Source of the DNA: UBA685 sp049890215
Lineage (GTDB): Bacteria > Pseudomonadota > Alphaproteobacteria > Puniceispirillales > Puniceispirillaceae
NCBI GenBank assembly: GCA_049890215.1
Contig: JBMHBX010000023.1
Coordinates: forward strand, 1-64,000
Direction: 5' to 3'
Length of the DNA stretch: 64,000 bases
Numbering within the stretch: position 1 is the first letter of the stretch; each line of letters opens with the position of its first letter. The notes under the pieces are model-generated. The model saw only the letters and a program-made list of their open reading frames with translations. It searched no databases and was not told the origin of the DNA. Positions 1 through 7,637 of this stretch are shown here, in pieces. The position numbers and the translations under genes are program-made.

Positions 1-193
1 CCGTTGTGAGAACATCCAATTCCTGAAACAACCGCAACGGCACAACGCCATAGGTAAGGATCAACGCATAATCAGCGCGCGGTGACAGACCTGTCTGATA
101 AAGATAAACAGCTATACAGCCTATCATGATCGCCCAGCTGATGACTGGTCGCGCTTTGGTGGGGTTGTCATCAAATAAGGGCAGAAAAAACAT
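1..193 (-). CDS. Rhomboid family intramembrane serine protease, N-terminal fragment
   Basis: About 64 N-terminal codons are visible, starting at the ATG at 193; the rest lies outside the window. The protein opens MFFLPLFDDNPTKARPVISW and continues into a hydrophobic first membrane helix ending in VYLYQ. A short N-terminus with a DNP motif followed by a helix of this kind is typical of bacterial rhomboid proteases, which cleave membrane proteins within the bilayer. The catalytic Ser and His would lie beyond the window edge and cannot be checked. It sits just downstream of tRNA-Leu on the same strand. Confidence 0.7.
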   Translation of the reverse strand, partial: MFFLPLFDDNPTKARPVISWAIMIGCIAVYLYQTGLSPRADYALILTYGVVPLRLFQELDVLTT

Positions 194-235
194 GGCGCAT
201 TGCTATCTTCGGCCTGTAGCCTTCATGTTTATTGA

Positions 236-320
236 TGGTACGGGCGGGGGGACTTGAACCCCCACGGCCTAAGGCCCACGGATTTTAAGTCCGTTATGTC
301 TACCATTCCATCACGCCCGC
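236..320 (-). tRNA. tRNA-Leu (anticodon UAA)
   Basis: Read on the minus strand from 320, the sequence begins GCGGGCG and ends CGCCCGT-A-CCA, giving a 7-bp acceptor stem with a terminal G-U pair and an encoded CCA end. The anticodon arm is ACGGA-CTTAAAA-TCCGT, so the anticodon is UAA. A variable arm with GGCC-TTA-GGCC pairing marks it as a class II tRNA, and the T arm has GGGGG-TTCAAGT-CCCCC. The tRNA decodes UUA and, by wobble, UUG. Confidence 0.97.
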
Positions 321-486
321 ATAGACCGCCGGTGAAAACAGTCTCCCATGGTTTGTTTGAATAACGAAAACTATCGTCTTATGCAATGACAAATCTGTCC
401 TGACAGGAATAAGTGCAGATTTATTGCAAAATATTAAAAATAACTTATACTTTGTGTGATTGAATTAGTCTGTGAGGAGTGTGAGC

Positions 487-852
487 ATGAACAAAGCAAT
501 CGCTAATGTGCGCAATATAAGAAAGCGCGGGAAAACAAAATTGGTCAGAATCTCAGACCAAATCAATAACCTTGCGTGGGAATTGTCTGAAAAAAATGAC
601 AAAGTAAATGATGCTCATACTGCAAAAAGCATTGCCATGTTAGATGAATCTCTTGCACTGATGCAGCGCGCGCTAGGGCTGTTGAATTCTGTTGCGATTG
701 ACCCTGAGATGCTTGTTGAAGCGCCAAAGCCTCAGAAAAAAGCAGGCGGGGGGATGTTCGGCAAGAAAAAAGCTGAGCCAGAGGCAGCGAATGAGGCGCC
801 TATTGACACGCTTGACAGAGCGCCAATCGCTTCAATTAAGCCACAAAGTTAA
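487..852 (+). CDS. Hypothetical small helical protein
   Basis: This 121-residue protein is not recognised. A basic N-terminus (NIRKRGKTKLVR) leads into a long amphipathic helical region to about residue 70. A low-complexity lysine-rich tail follows, containing GGGMFGKKKAEPE. No signal peptide or membrane segment is visible. The ATG at 487 is preferred over a GTG at 472 because GAGGAG lies 8 bases upstream of it. An AT-rich region of about 165 bp upstream, after tRNA-Leu, probably holds its promoter. Its stop overlaps that of the convergent HD-domain gene by a few bases. It could be nucleoid- or RNA-associated, but nothing visible proves this. Confidence 0.6.
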   Translation: MNKAIANVRNIRKRGKTKLVRISDQINNLAWELSEKNDKVNDAHTAKSIAMLDESLALMQRALGLLNSVAIDPEMLVEAPKPQKKAGGGMFGKKKAEPEAANEAPIDTLDRAPIASIKPQS

Positions 853-1460
853 GGCTTATTTACTTTCTCACCACTTAAGATTTCGAAGCGGCGCAAGAAG
901 ATTTGCGCCGCTTCTTCTGGTGATTGAGGCACAAGGCGCATCCTGGCAGGCGTGCCACGCGGCTGTGGGAATAGTTTTTTTGCCTCTTCATGTGAAAATC
1001 CTGCCAGTTGGGTGGCTTCAAGCCAGGCTGCCATGCGGTCAGCGCGTTTGATGATTGTTTTGACATAAGCAGGCAGGCGTGCCGGCAGACCAAAGCGCAG
1101 ATGGATTGCTTCTTCTAGTCGTATCTCTATGTCTTTGTAAGATGACCCCAATACTGCCTTAAAGGGGGTAATCATATCGCCTATCACATATTCCGGCCCG
1201 TCATGAAGCAGGCAGGCAAGCCGCCATTTCTGGTCAAGATGTGGCGCATTGGTTTGCACAAGCCGCTCTACTAATACGCTATGTTGCGCAACTGAATAGC
1301 CGTATTTGCCTTTGGTTTGACCATTCCATCTGGCCACACGTGCCAGCCCGTGAGCAATATCTGAAATTTCGATATCAATAGCGCTTGGCTGCATGATATC
1401 CAAGCGCCTGCCAGATAACATTCTTTGCCATGCGCGCGGCGTCTGAGAAGAAGATGGCAT
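849..1460 (-). CDS. HD-domain phosphohydrolase (YfbR/COG1896-like)
   Basis: 203 residues. The HD-superfamily metal site is visible: His60 in AQHS and the His86-Asp87 pair in LLHDGPE, followed by GDMITPFK, which resembles the GD-PTP segment of YfbR-type 5'-deoxynucleotidases. The N-terminal RAWQRMLSGRRLD and DIEISDIAHGLARVARWNGQT are typical of the alphaproteobacterial branch. Family members are metal-dependent phosphohydrolases acting on nucleotides, but the substrate of this subgroup cannot be read from sequence. It is monocistronic and convergent with the hypothetical gene at 487-852. Confidence 0.85.
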   Translation of the reverse strand: MPSSSQTPRAWQRMLSGRRLDIMQPSAIDIEISDIAHGLARVARWNGQTKGKYGYSVAQHSVLVERLVQTNAPHLDQKWRLACLLHDGPEYVIGDMITPFKAVLGSSYKDIEIRLEEAIHLRFGLPARLPAYVKTIIKRADRMAAWLEATQLAGFSHEEAKKLFPQPRGTPARMRLVPQSPEEAAQIFLRRFEILSGEKVNKP

Positions 1461-1593
1461 CTTATGCAGCCTCTTTTACCAATAAGTCGTTAGTGCAATT
1501 CATTAAGGTTTATTGTAAGACAGGTTTTGTGCTATTAACAGGTGCAATTTGCATCATAACAGCGTTCAAGAAACAGATTTAAGTGGTGGCTTT

Positions 1594-2292
1594 ATGGATT
1601 TCTTCCAAACACGGGAAAAATACCGCAAGCGTGAAATGCGCTATTCTGTGTCATTTTTGTTTCGGGTAAGTGTCATTGCCCTTGCGGCCTGGCTTGGCTG
1701 GCTTTGGGGAACGGCAGAACAAAAACGCTTGCAGGCTGATTATAATCTGGCGATTTTTGAAAGTGACCGCGAAATCCAACTGTTAAATACAAAAGTTGAA
1801 AAGCTCACCACTGAATTAAATCAAGCTCGTGCACAGAACGCTGCGACAAGCCTGACAGATAAAAATTCCGGAAAATTTACGAAATTGCTAAAGGCACAAA
1901 TAGCCAACGGCACAAAGATTGAACAAATATACAGCGCTTTGCAAAACCTCGGCGTGCCGTCAAACTGCCGCGTTGTGCATGAACAATCGCTTGCCGTTGC
2001 CACTGAATTATATGGCGGCGCTGAATCGAAGGCGTCATTATTTGATGGCGCGCTTCGGCTGAATATCGAAGGTGCGGTAAATGAAAATGGCAATAAGGCC
2101 AATCCATGGTTTGACCCGTTGCAACCAGTTAAAGTGCGGCAGTCTTATTTGGGCGGCCAGAAAATCTCAGAACATAATTTGCCTTTCAAAATGATTTTCC
2201 CGGCACAGGACTGGCTTCTTGAATTGCAGTTTGATTTGTCTGATTTGCGTGGATATGTTGATTTATCAGTGCGTAATTGCGTGGTGAAATAG
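1594..2292 (+). CDS. Hypothetical membrane-anchored coiled-coil protein
   Basis: This protein is not recognised. From the ATG at 1594 it is 232 residues; a TTG at 1549 would add 15 and is less likely. A charged, basic N-terminus (REKYRKREMRY) precedes one membrane helix at about residues 15-35 (FRVSVIALAAWLGWLWG). A probable coiled coil follows at about 40-85 (LLNTKVEKLTTELNQ). The C-terminal domain of about 130 residues contains two cysteines (NCRVVHEQS and near the end VRNCVVK). Charge distribution suggests a bitopic inner-membrane protein with its C-terminal domain in the periplasm, where the cysteines could form a disulfide. It is convergent with the flavin reductase gene, with no gap. 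Confidence 0.7.
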   Translation: MDFFQTREKYRKREMRYSVSFLFRVSVIALAAWLGWLWGTAEQKRLQADYNLAIFESDREIQLLNTKVEKLTTELNQARAQNAATSLTDKNSGKFTKLLKAQIANGTKIEQIYSALQNLGVPSNCRVVHEQSLAVATELYGGAESKASLFDGALRLNIEGAVNENGNKANPWFDPLQPVKVRQSYLGGQKISEHNLPFKMIFPAQDWLLELQFDLSDLRGYVDLSVRNCVVK

Positions 2293-2937
2293 CTAGCTTT
2301 TGAGCCCTTGTGATATCTCAAAAACAGACTCGATACTGGCGTAATCTTTATAACCAAGACGCGCAACAGGCTGATAGCGTTCAACATCGACTTTGCCATC
2401 TTGCAGATATTTGTCGTCTATATGAATTGAGACCACTTCGCCTATCACCATTACACAACCTGCTCTGCTTTGTGTCCCTGGCAGGTTTATAAACTCATAA
2501 AGACGGCATTCAAGATTGGCTGGTGCGCCCGCAACCAATGGCGCTGATATATCACAAGCTTGCTTTTTAGACAGGCCTGCTGCGGCAAATTCATCTTCTT
2601 CAGATGGCAGCATTGCAGAGGAAGCAACCATCTCATTTATCATGGTATGAGCGACAATATTGACACCAAATTCTTTCGTTTCACGAATATTTGCCAGGCT
2701 GTCTTTCGCGTCATGCCGGTCTTTATCAGAATGTTCAATTCGCGCATCTGGCGCCGATACAAACATCACCATCGGTGGCAGTTCAGATACAGCATTGAAA
2801 AAACTATAGGGGGCTAAATTTGCAAGTCCGTTTTTATCGCATGTAGAAATCCATCCGATTGGGCGCGGAGAAATCAAGGCTTTGAAAGGGGAGTATTTCA
2901 GACCTGCTTGTTTATGTGCCCCCGCTTTGTAATACAT
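2293..2937 (-). CDS. Flavin reductase family protein
   Basis: 214 residues of the DIM6/NTAB flavin-reductase-like fold (COG1853). The FMN-binding signature is present: SPRPIGWIST at about residues 23-32, then NLAPYSFFNAVS and PPMVMFVSA. Family members bind FMN and either supply reduced flavin to partner monooxygenases or act as oxygenases themselves. No dedicated partner gene is adjacent, although the oxidative lipid cluster starts about 110 bp upstream on the other strand. The two could share a divergent promoter region between 2938 and 3049. Confidence 0.85.
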   Translation of the reverse strand: MYYKAGAHKQAGLKYSPFKALISPRPIGWISTCDKNGLANLAPYSFFNAVSELPPMVMFVSAPDARIEHSDKDRHDAKDSLANIRETKEFGVNIVAHTMINEMVASSAMLPSEEDEFAAAGLSKKQACDISAPLVAGAPANLECRLYEFINLPGTQSRAGCVMVIGEVVSIHIDDKYLQDGKVDVERYQPVARLGYKDYASIESVFEISQGLKS

Positions 2938-3049
2938 ATTCGCGTCCCTGCCTTATGATTATGATGTTTCATGATCTACCATGTTTGAAAGCACGTAAAA
3001 TAGCATAAAAACAAAGCCTTTTGCAAAATGAAGGAACAGCAGACCTTTT

Positions 3050-3778
3050 ATGAAAAACATTGTTATATTTGGTGCAACGGGTGCCATCGGCCAGAATATT
3101 ACTGAGCAACTTGCTAGCGAGGGTGCAAATTTAATGCTTGCGGGCAGGGATGCTGGTGCGGTTGAGGCGTTGGCCTCAAAATACAAGGCGCGCACGGCTA
3201 TTTTTGACGCATTTGATAATGAAAGTGTGAAAGCGGTCATTGCGAAAGCTGAGGAAGAGGGCCCAATTTCGGGGCTAATATGGGCGGTAGGTTCCATTTT
3301 GTTGAAGCCGCAGGCGAAGTTAACAGCAACTGATTATCAAGATTGTTTTTACCTGAATGTGACAGCTGCTGCGTTAGCAATTCAAGCTGCGAGCAAAAGT
3401 TTGAAAGAAGGGCAGGGCGCTGTGTTGTTATTCAGCTCTGTTGCGGCGTCTCAGGGGTTTGCCGCTCATGGGGCGATCTCAGCTGCAAAGGCAGGCGTTG
3501 AGGGGCTTGCTACGGCGCTAGCGACTGAATTATCACCAGATATACGTGTGAATGTGATTGCGCCATCATTAACGCAGTCAAAAATGTCAGAACCTCTTCT
3601 TTCAAATGAGATTATGGCAAAAGGTATTGCGCAATCGCACCCTTTGAGACGGTTAGGACAGGGTCGTGATTTTGGCCCCATGGCAGCTTTACTTATGAAT
3701 CCAGAAAAATCAGGTTGGATCACAGGGGCCGTTATTGCGATTGATGGCGGGCGTAAAACACTGCGCACAAAAGGATAA
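3050..3778 (+). CDS. SDR family protein lacking the catalytic tyrosine
   Basis: 242 residues with a Rossmann N-terminus (GATGAIGQNI at about 8-17) and a C-terminal ITGAVIAIDGG typical of classical SDRs. The active-site segment reads FSSVAAS then HGAISAAKAG: Lys147 is kept, but the usual Tyr at position 143 is Ile. SDRs of this kind occur in photolyase/Cfa-type lipid clusters, so loss of Tyr is probably a subfamily trait rather than damage. It is the first gene of a three-gene operon (SDR-SDR-SnoaL). The next gene starts 1 base after its stop codon. NAD(P) binding is plausible; standard alcohol dehydrogenase activity is doubtful. Confidence 0.8.
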   Translation: MKNIVIFGATGAIGQNITEQLASEGANLMLAGRDAGAVEALASKYKARTAIFDAFDNESVKAVIAKAEEEGPISGLIWAVGSILLKPQAKLTATDYQDCFYLNVTAAALAIQAASKSLKEGQGAVLLFSSVAASQGFAAHGAISAAKAGVEGLATALATELSPDIRVNVIAPSLTQSKMSEPLLSNEIMAKGIAQSHPLRRLGQGRDFGPMAALLMNPEKSGWITGAVIAIDGGRKTLRTKG

Positions 3779-3779
3779 C

Positions 3780-4535
3780 ATGGCTTCTACCCCGAAAAAA
3801 ACGCATTATTTTATTACAGGTGTCAGTGCCGGTATTGGCAAGGCTCTGGTGGAAGCGCTAACAACTGATGGGCATATCGTATCTGGTGTGGCAAGGCGCA
3901 AAGATAAGTTAGATGAGCTTGCAGAGCAATGTAAAGGCTTTACCGGCCATGCTTGTGATGTCACTGATAAAGATGAATTGCGCACGGCCATCAAAAACGC
4001 CATCGAGGCTAATGGTCCTGTCGATGTGTTAATCCCAAATGCCGGGATTTATATCCCTGATAAAAAAGCGACCATCGATATGGGGTCTTTTGAGTTGCAT
4101 ATGCAAGTAAATTATATGGCAACCATTACGTGCCTGTCTGAAATCCTACCGCAAATGTTAGCCCGACAATCTGGACATATAGCTTTAATGGCATCTGTGG
4201 CAGGTTATCGCGGTTTGCCACGGTCTCTTGCTTATGGTCCAACAAAGGCGGCCTTAATTAACCTTGCTGAAGCGCTTCGGTTTGATTTGAAAGGATCGAA
4301 TGTGAAAATTCAGGTAATTTGCCCTGGGTTTGTTGAAACAGAGGCAACATCAGTGAATGATTTTGATATGCCCGACATCATTTCAGCAAAAATGGCGGCG
4401 CATGAAATCATACAAGGCTTAAAGTCACAAGATTTTGAAATTGCATTTCCCAAGCGATTTGCCAGTAAAATGAAGTGGTTAAAACGATTCCCAAATGATA
4501 TTTATTTTAAGCTGGTCTCAAAAGCGACAAGGTAG
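3780..4535 (+). CDS. Short-chain dehydrogenase/reductase
   Basis: 251 residues from the ATG at 3780, which is preceded by AAAGGA inside the end of the upstream gene. A TTG 45 bases upstream is less likely. Classical SDR features are intact: TGVSAGIG cofactor motif near residue 13, PNAGIY, MASVAG and the YGPTK catalytic Tyr-Lys pair. The C-terminus is basic (KRFASKMKWLKRFP), as in SDRs that act at membranes on lipid-like substrates. The substrate is unknown. Its position as second gene of the SDR-SDR-SnoaL operon, facing the Cfa-like methyltransferase operon, suggests a role in the same lipid or oxidative-stress pathway. Confidence 0.88.
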   Translation: MASTPKKTHYFITGVSAGIGKALVEALTTDGHIVSGVARRKDKLDELAEQCKGFTGHACDVTDKDELRTAIKNAIEANGPVDVLIPNAGIYIPDKKATIDMGSFELHMQVNYMATITCLSEILPQMLARQSGHIALMASVAGYRGLPRSLAYGPTKAALINLAEALRFDLKGSNVKIQVICPGFVETEATSVNDFDMPDIISAKMAAHEIIQGLKSQDFEIAFPKRFASKMKWLKRFPNDIYFKLVSKATR

Positions 4536-4543
4536 ATGAAGCA

Positions 4544-4984
4544 ATGACGATAACAAAGCTTGCTGCAAAATACGCAGACTATTTTTCGCGTATAGCGCCT
4601 GATACGCTTGATGAGCTTGAAGCAATGCTTTCAGATGATGTTATTTTTATCGACCCCTTTAACAAGCTTGAGGGAAAGCAGGCATTTGTGTCTGTGTTTG
4701 CGCATATGTTTGAGGTGATGACAAATCCCCATTTTGAGATTTTGGATGTCGCGCTATCGCAAGAACGTGCTTATTTGAAATGGCGCATGACAGGCACCGT
4801 CAACGCAGCCCCAAAAATGCCTTTTGATATTATTGGCATGAGTGAAATTGAATTTGATAGCAATGGTCTTGTGAGACTTCATCATGACCATTGGGATAGC
4901 GCAAGTCAGCTATTATCTCATCTGCCATATATTGGGTGGGTAACAGGGCGCATATCACGCTTGTTTGCGCATAAAAATGCTTAG
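4544..4984 (+). CDS. SnoaL-like / NTF2-fold protein
   Basis: 146 residues. The N-terminal helix followed by LEAMLSDDVIFIDPFNKLEGKQAF and the later LKWRMTGT and RLHHDHWDSA are typical of the SnoaL-like branch of the NTF2 superfamily, a cone-shaped pocket used by small isomerases and by non-enzymatic binding proteins. The gene begins 8 bases after the SDR gene and ends in a 4-base tail-to-tail overlap with the DUF3833 gene. NTF2-fold proteins recur in clusters with Cfa, DUF1365 and COG2907 proteins. The reaction is unknown. Confidence 0.8.
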   Translation: MTITKLAAKYADYFSRIAPDTLDELEAMLSDDVIFIDPFNKLEGKQAFVSVFAHMFEVMTNPHFEILDVALSQERAYLKWRMTGTVNAAPKMPFDIIGMSEIEFDSNGLVRLHHDHWDSASQLLSHLPYIGWVTGRISRLFAHKNA

Positions 4985-5463
4985 CGGCGATGAAAGCTGA
5001 TAAATAATTCTCCAAGTTTAAGGCCAAATTTTGTGATTGTGGCATGATTGAGGACAACGTCAGCTGATTGCATGATCATCTTGTCATTAAAATTCACAAG
5101 AACACGCCTGCCAAACAGGTCTAAATAAAAATCATAGCGCCATAACAGCCCAATCGGTGTCAATGTGCCTTTCGCTCTGTCACGCACATCATCTGTGGTG
5201 CCGATATATTGTTTTTCAGATGTACGTTGGATTTCCCAAATGCGTGTCTCTGTCTTGCCATCATCAAATGTGAAATGTTCGTTGAGAACAAATCCGTCAT
5301 TAGCAGGCTCACAAATCACTTTGGCAGAAAAACGCTTTTGAATATTGCCAAATCTGTCAATAAACATGCCGGATGCGGTCAAATCGCCGCTAAAAAACTC
5401 TTCCGGCACAAATTCTGTGGGAATTGTCTCAACGACCGCTTGTGAGTGGTTTGAAGCCATCAT
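4981..5463 (-). CDS. DUF3833 family protein
   Basis: 160 residues resembling DUF3833: VPEEFFSGDLTASGMFIDRFG, then a beta-rich lipocalin-like pattern with GTLTPIGLLWRYDFYLDL. DUF3833 members are often lipoproteins or exported; here no lipobox or clear signal peptide is seen at the N-terminus. The function is unknown. It is the last gene of a minus-strand operon with the Cfa-like methyltransferase, DUF1365 and COG2907 genes, separated by about 130 bp from the Cfa-like stop. DUF3833 genes recur in such clusters in marine proteobacteria, implying a lipid-linked role. A second Met two codons inside the chosen start is an alternative. Confidence 0.75.
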   Translation of the reverse strand: MMASNHSQAVVETIPTEFVPEEFFSGDLTASGMFIDRFGNIQKRFSAKVICEPANDGFVLNEHFTFDDGKTETRIWEIQRTSEKQYIGTTDDVRDRAKGTLTPIGLLWRYDFYLDLFGRRVLVNFNDKMIMQSADVVLNHATITKFGLKLGELFISFHRR

Positions 5464-5592
5464 ATGACCTTATCAGCTATGCTATTGACGCAAAAAAAAG
5501 CGGGAATAGCCTTATATCTGCTAAGGTTTACGGGCTGTTATTTGTTGTGGATCAGCTATGGTTTGGTTTTTCCATCACTTGGTAAAGTGATT

Positions 5593-6792
5593 TCATTCTT
5601 TGGTAAGAGTCATTTGTTTGACATCAATCATACCTGATTTGAAACCACCTTCACAATACGCCAGATAGAGCTCCCACATGCGCTTGAATTTTGCATCAAA
5701 TTTCCCGCCCGAAGAAATTGTCGGCCAGTGAGTAACAAAATCATGGCGCCATTTTTCCAGCGTTTTTGCATAGTGAAGGCCATATCCTTTTGTCTCAGTC
5801 AGTTTCATTCCAGAGGCATTGATAGGAGGCTCTATACGCTCCATAGAGGGCAGCATGCCGCCCGGGAAAATATATTTTTGAATGAAATCAGGTGTCGCGC
5901 GATAGCTGTCAAATTCATGATCTTCAATTGTAATCACCTGTAAGGCAGCTTTGCCGCCTTTGCGTAAAACATCTGATATTTTGTTAAAATAGGTCGACCA
6001 ATAAGCCATCCCTACGGCCTCAAACATCTCAATTGATATCACTTTATCAAAACTTTGAGAGGCTAAATCCCGGTAATCTGTAATTTTGATTGTCACCCTG
6101 TCAGAAAGGCCAGCGGCTTCAATACGTGCTTTGGCAAAGTCATATTGCTCTTGCGAGATGGTGATGCAGGTCAAGGTTACATCATATTCGCGAGCAGCAA
6201 ATTCTGCGAAACCGCCCCAACCACAACCAATTTCCAGAACATGATCGCCTGGTTGTAGTTCTGCCATCTCAGCCAATTTTCGATATTTAAGATTCTGAGC
6301 ATCTGCAAGTGAGGCTGTATCATTGTCAAAAACGGCAGATGAATAGGTCATCGTTTCGTCCAGCCAAAGGGCATAAAAATCATTTCCAAGATCATAATGA
6401 TAGGAAATGTTCTTTCGTGACCCCACCTTAGAATTTCGGCGCATAATATGACCAATGCGTGTGAATAGCCAAGAAATAGGATTCATTTTGAGCTTTTGTT
6501 CGACAAGCTGGTTATTGGTTACCGCATATTCAATCAGGTCAACCAGTGTTTGAGATTCGACTTCACCTTCCATATAGGCTTCGCAAAATCCCATTTTCCC
6601 ATCTTTTAGAATGCGCATCAAACCCTGTCTTCGCACAATTTGCAAATCAGCGTGAATGCCATCTTTTTTGCCGTTTATTTCATGCACGTCACCCTCTGGA
6701 AAGGTAAGTGTAAGTGAGCCAGACGGAATAAGCCTTGCGACTTCCAGTAAAAATTTCTTTGCCAAATTGTACCTTAGAGAAGCAAACATCAA
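5593..6792 (-). CDS. Cfa-like SAM-dependent lipid methyltransferase with altered active site
   Basis: 399 residues, full length for the cyclopropane-fatty-acyl-phospholipid synthase family. The SAM site LEIGCGWGG lies at about 186-194, followed by ITISQEQ. Against E. coli Cfa, the bicarbonate-binding Cys139 corresponds to Ser152 (TYSSAVF) and His266 to Gln285 (ALQVIT), while Glu258 (FEAVG) and the Tyr of HYAKTLEKW are kept. Loss of both residues argues against cyclopropane ring closure and for a methyl-branching or methylene-type transfer to an unsaturated acyl chain, as in UfaM of furan fatty acid synthesis. The start overlaps the DUF1365 stop (ATGA), indicating translational coupling. Confidence 0.88.
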   Translation of the reverse strand: MMFASLRYNLAKKFLLEVARLIPSGSLTLTFPEGDVHEINGKKDGIHADLQIVRRQGLMRILKDGKMGFCEAYMEGEVESQTLVDLIEYAVTNNQLVEQKLKMNPISWLFTRIGHIMRRNSKVGSRKNISYHYDLGNDFYALWLDETMTYSSAVFDNDTASLADAQNLKYRKLAEMAELQPGDHVLEIGCGWGGFAEFAAREYDVTLTCITISQEQYDFAKARIEAAGLSDRVTIKITDYRDLASQSFDKVISIEMFEAVGMAYWSTYFNKISDVLRKGGKAALQVITIEDHEFDSYRATPDFIQKYIFPGGMLPSMERIEPPINASGMKLTETKGYGLHYAKTLEKWRHDFVTHWPTISSGGKFDAKFKRMWELYLAYCEGGFKSGMIDVKQMTLTKE

Positions 6793-7616
6793 CGCGGTCC
6801 TTTAAGAGAAGAAAATGAATGTGATTGGGAAGGGGGGCTTGGTTTTGAAAAATAGCTAAGACGTTTGAAAAACAGCTTTGCGGCTTCCATATGTATCGCC
6901 AGCCAAGGGCGCATCGGCCATTGCTTTGTTTTTGCAAGACTTGTGATAACAGAACGGCTTGTTAAATTTGTGATGATACCGCGCATTGTGGCGGTGAGGG
7001 CCAAAGCGCCGTCAATGCGATAGCGAATTATGACACTGATATGTGAGCCTTGCTGGCGATGAAAGAGCTGATAGTCACCTTTGACTTCAAAAAACGGTGA
7101 GACGTGAAATATTTTTGAAGCTTCATGTAAGCTTACACGCCCTTGTTTGTTGCCAATGCCTACATAGCTGTGTGATTCACCAAATGTGTTGTGAACTTCA
7201 TAGACTACAAATTGCAATTGTCCTTTATCGTCCAGACATCGATAGACTGACAGGGGATTAAAATTCACACCAAAAATACGGGGAAAGGTGAGAAGCTCTA
7301 TTTTTATAAGAGGCACAGTCACATTATATGACCTGGCGAGGCCCCGAATATAGGCAGCAAGAGAGGGATAGTCGGTATTGTCATCAGATGATTTATGAAA
7401 ACAGCCATAATCTGTTTCATAAAATGACAACAGGTTAAAGCGCCCTACAGAAAAAAGAGCCGATAGTTTATGCGCTTCATCAAGACGGTCAAGGTCAATC
7501 AATAGAGATAACCCCGGTCTTGCCAAAAAATGGGACTTTGGTCCATGCCGTGTATGATGAATTTGTGACAAAACAAGCGCACAAGGTGCGTTTGTGATGT
7601 CTGTTGCACCGGTCAT
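6789..7616 (-). CDS. DUF1365 family protein
   Basis: 275 residues of DUF1365. Typical segments are ARPGLSLLIDLDRLDE, GRFNLLSFYETDYG, TFPRIFGVNFNPLSVYRC and VYEVHNTFGESHSYV. Members are almost always next to Cfa-like methyltransferases and COG2907 FAD oxidoreductases, exactly as here. In Rhodobacter sphaeroides, genes of this kind belong to the sigma-E/ChrR singlet-oxygen response. Oxidative modification of methylated acyl chains, as in furan fatty acid formation, is inferred from this. The reaction of this family member is not shown by sequence. It starts 21 bases after the COG2907 stop and overlaps the Cfa-like gene by 4 bases. Confidence 0.9.
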   Translation of the reverse strand: MTGATDITNAPCALVLSQIHHTRHGPKSHFLARPGLSLLIDLDRLDEAHKLSALFSVGRFNLLSFYETDYGCFHKSSDDNTDYPSLAAYIRGLARSYNVTVPLIKIELLTFPRIFGVNFNPLSVYRCLDDKGQLQFVVYEVHNTFGESHSYVGIGNKQGRVSLHEASKIFHVSPFFEVKGDYQLFHRQQGSHISVIIRYRIDGALALTATMRGIITNLTSRSVITSLAKTKQWPMRPWLAIHMEAAKLFFKRLSYFSKPSPPSQSHSFSSLKGPR

Positions 7617-7637
7617 TATAAGCCTCTCCCTGATGTT

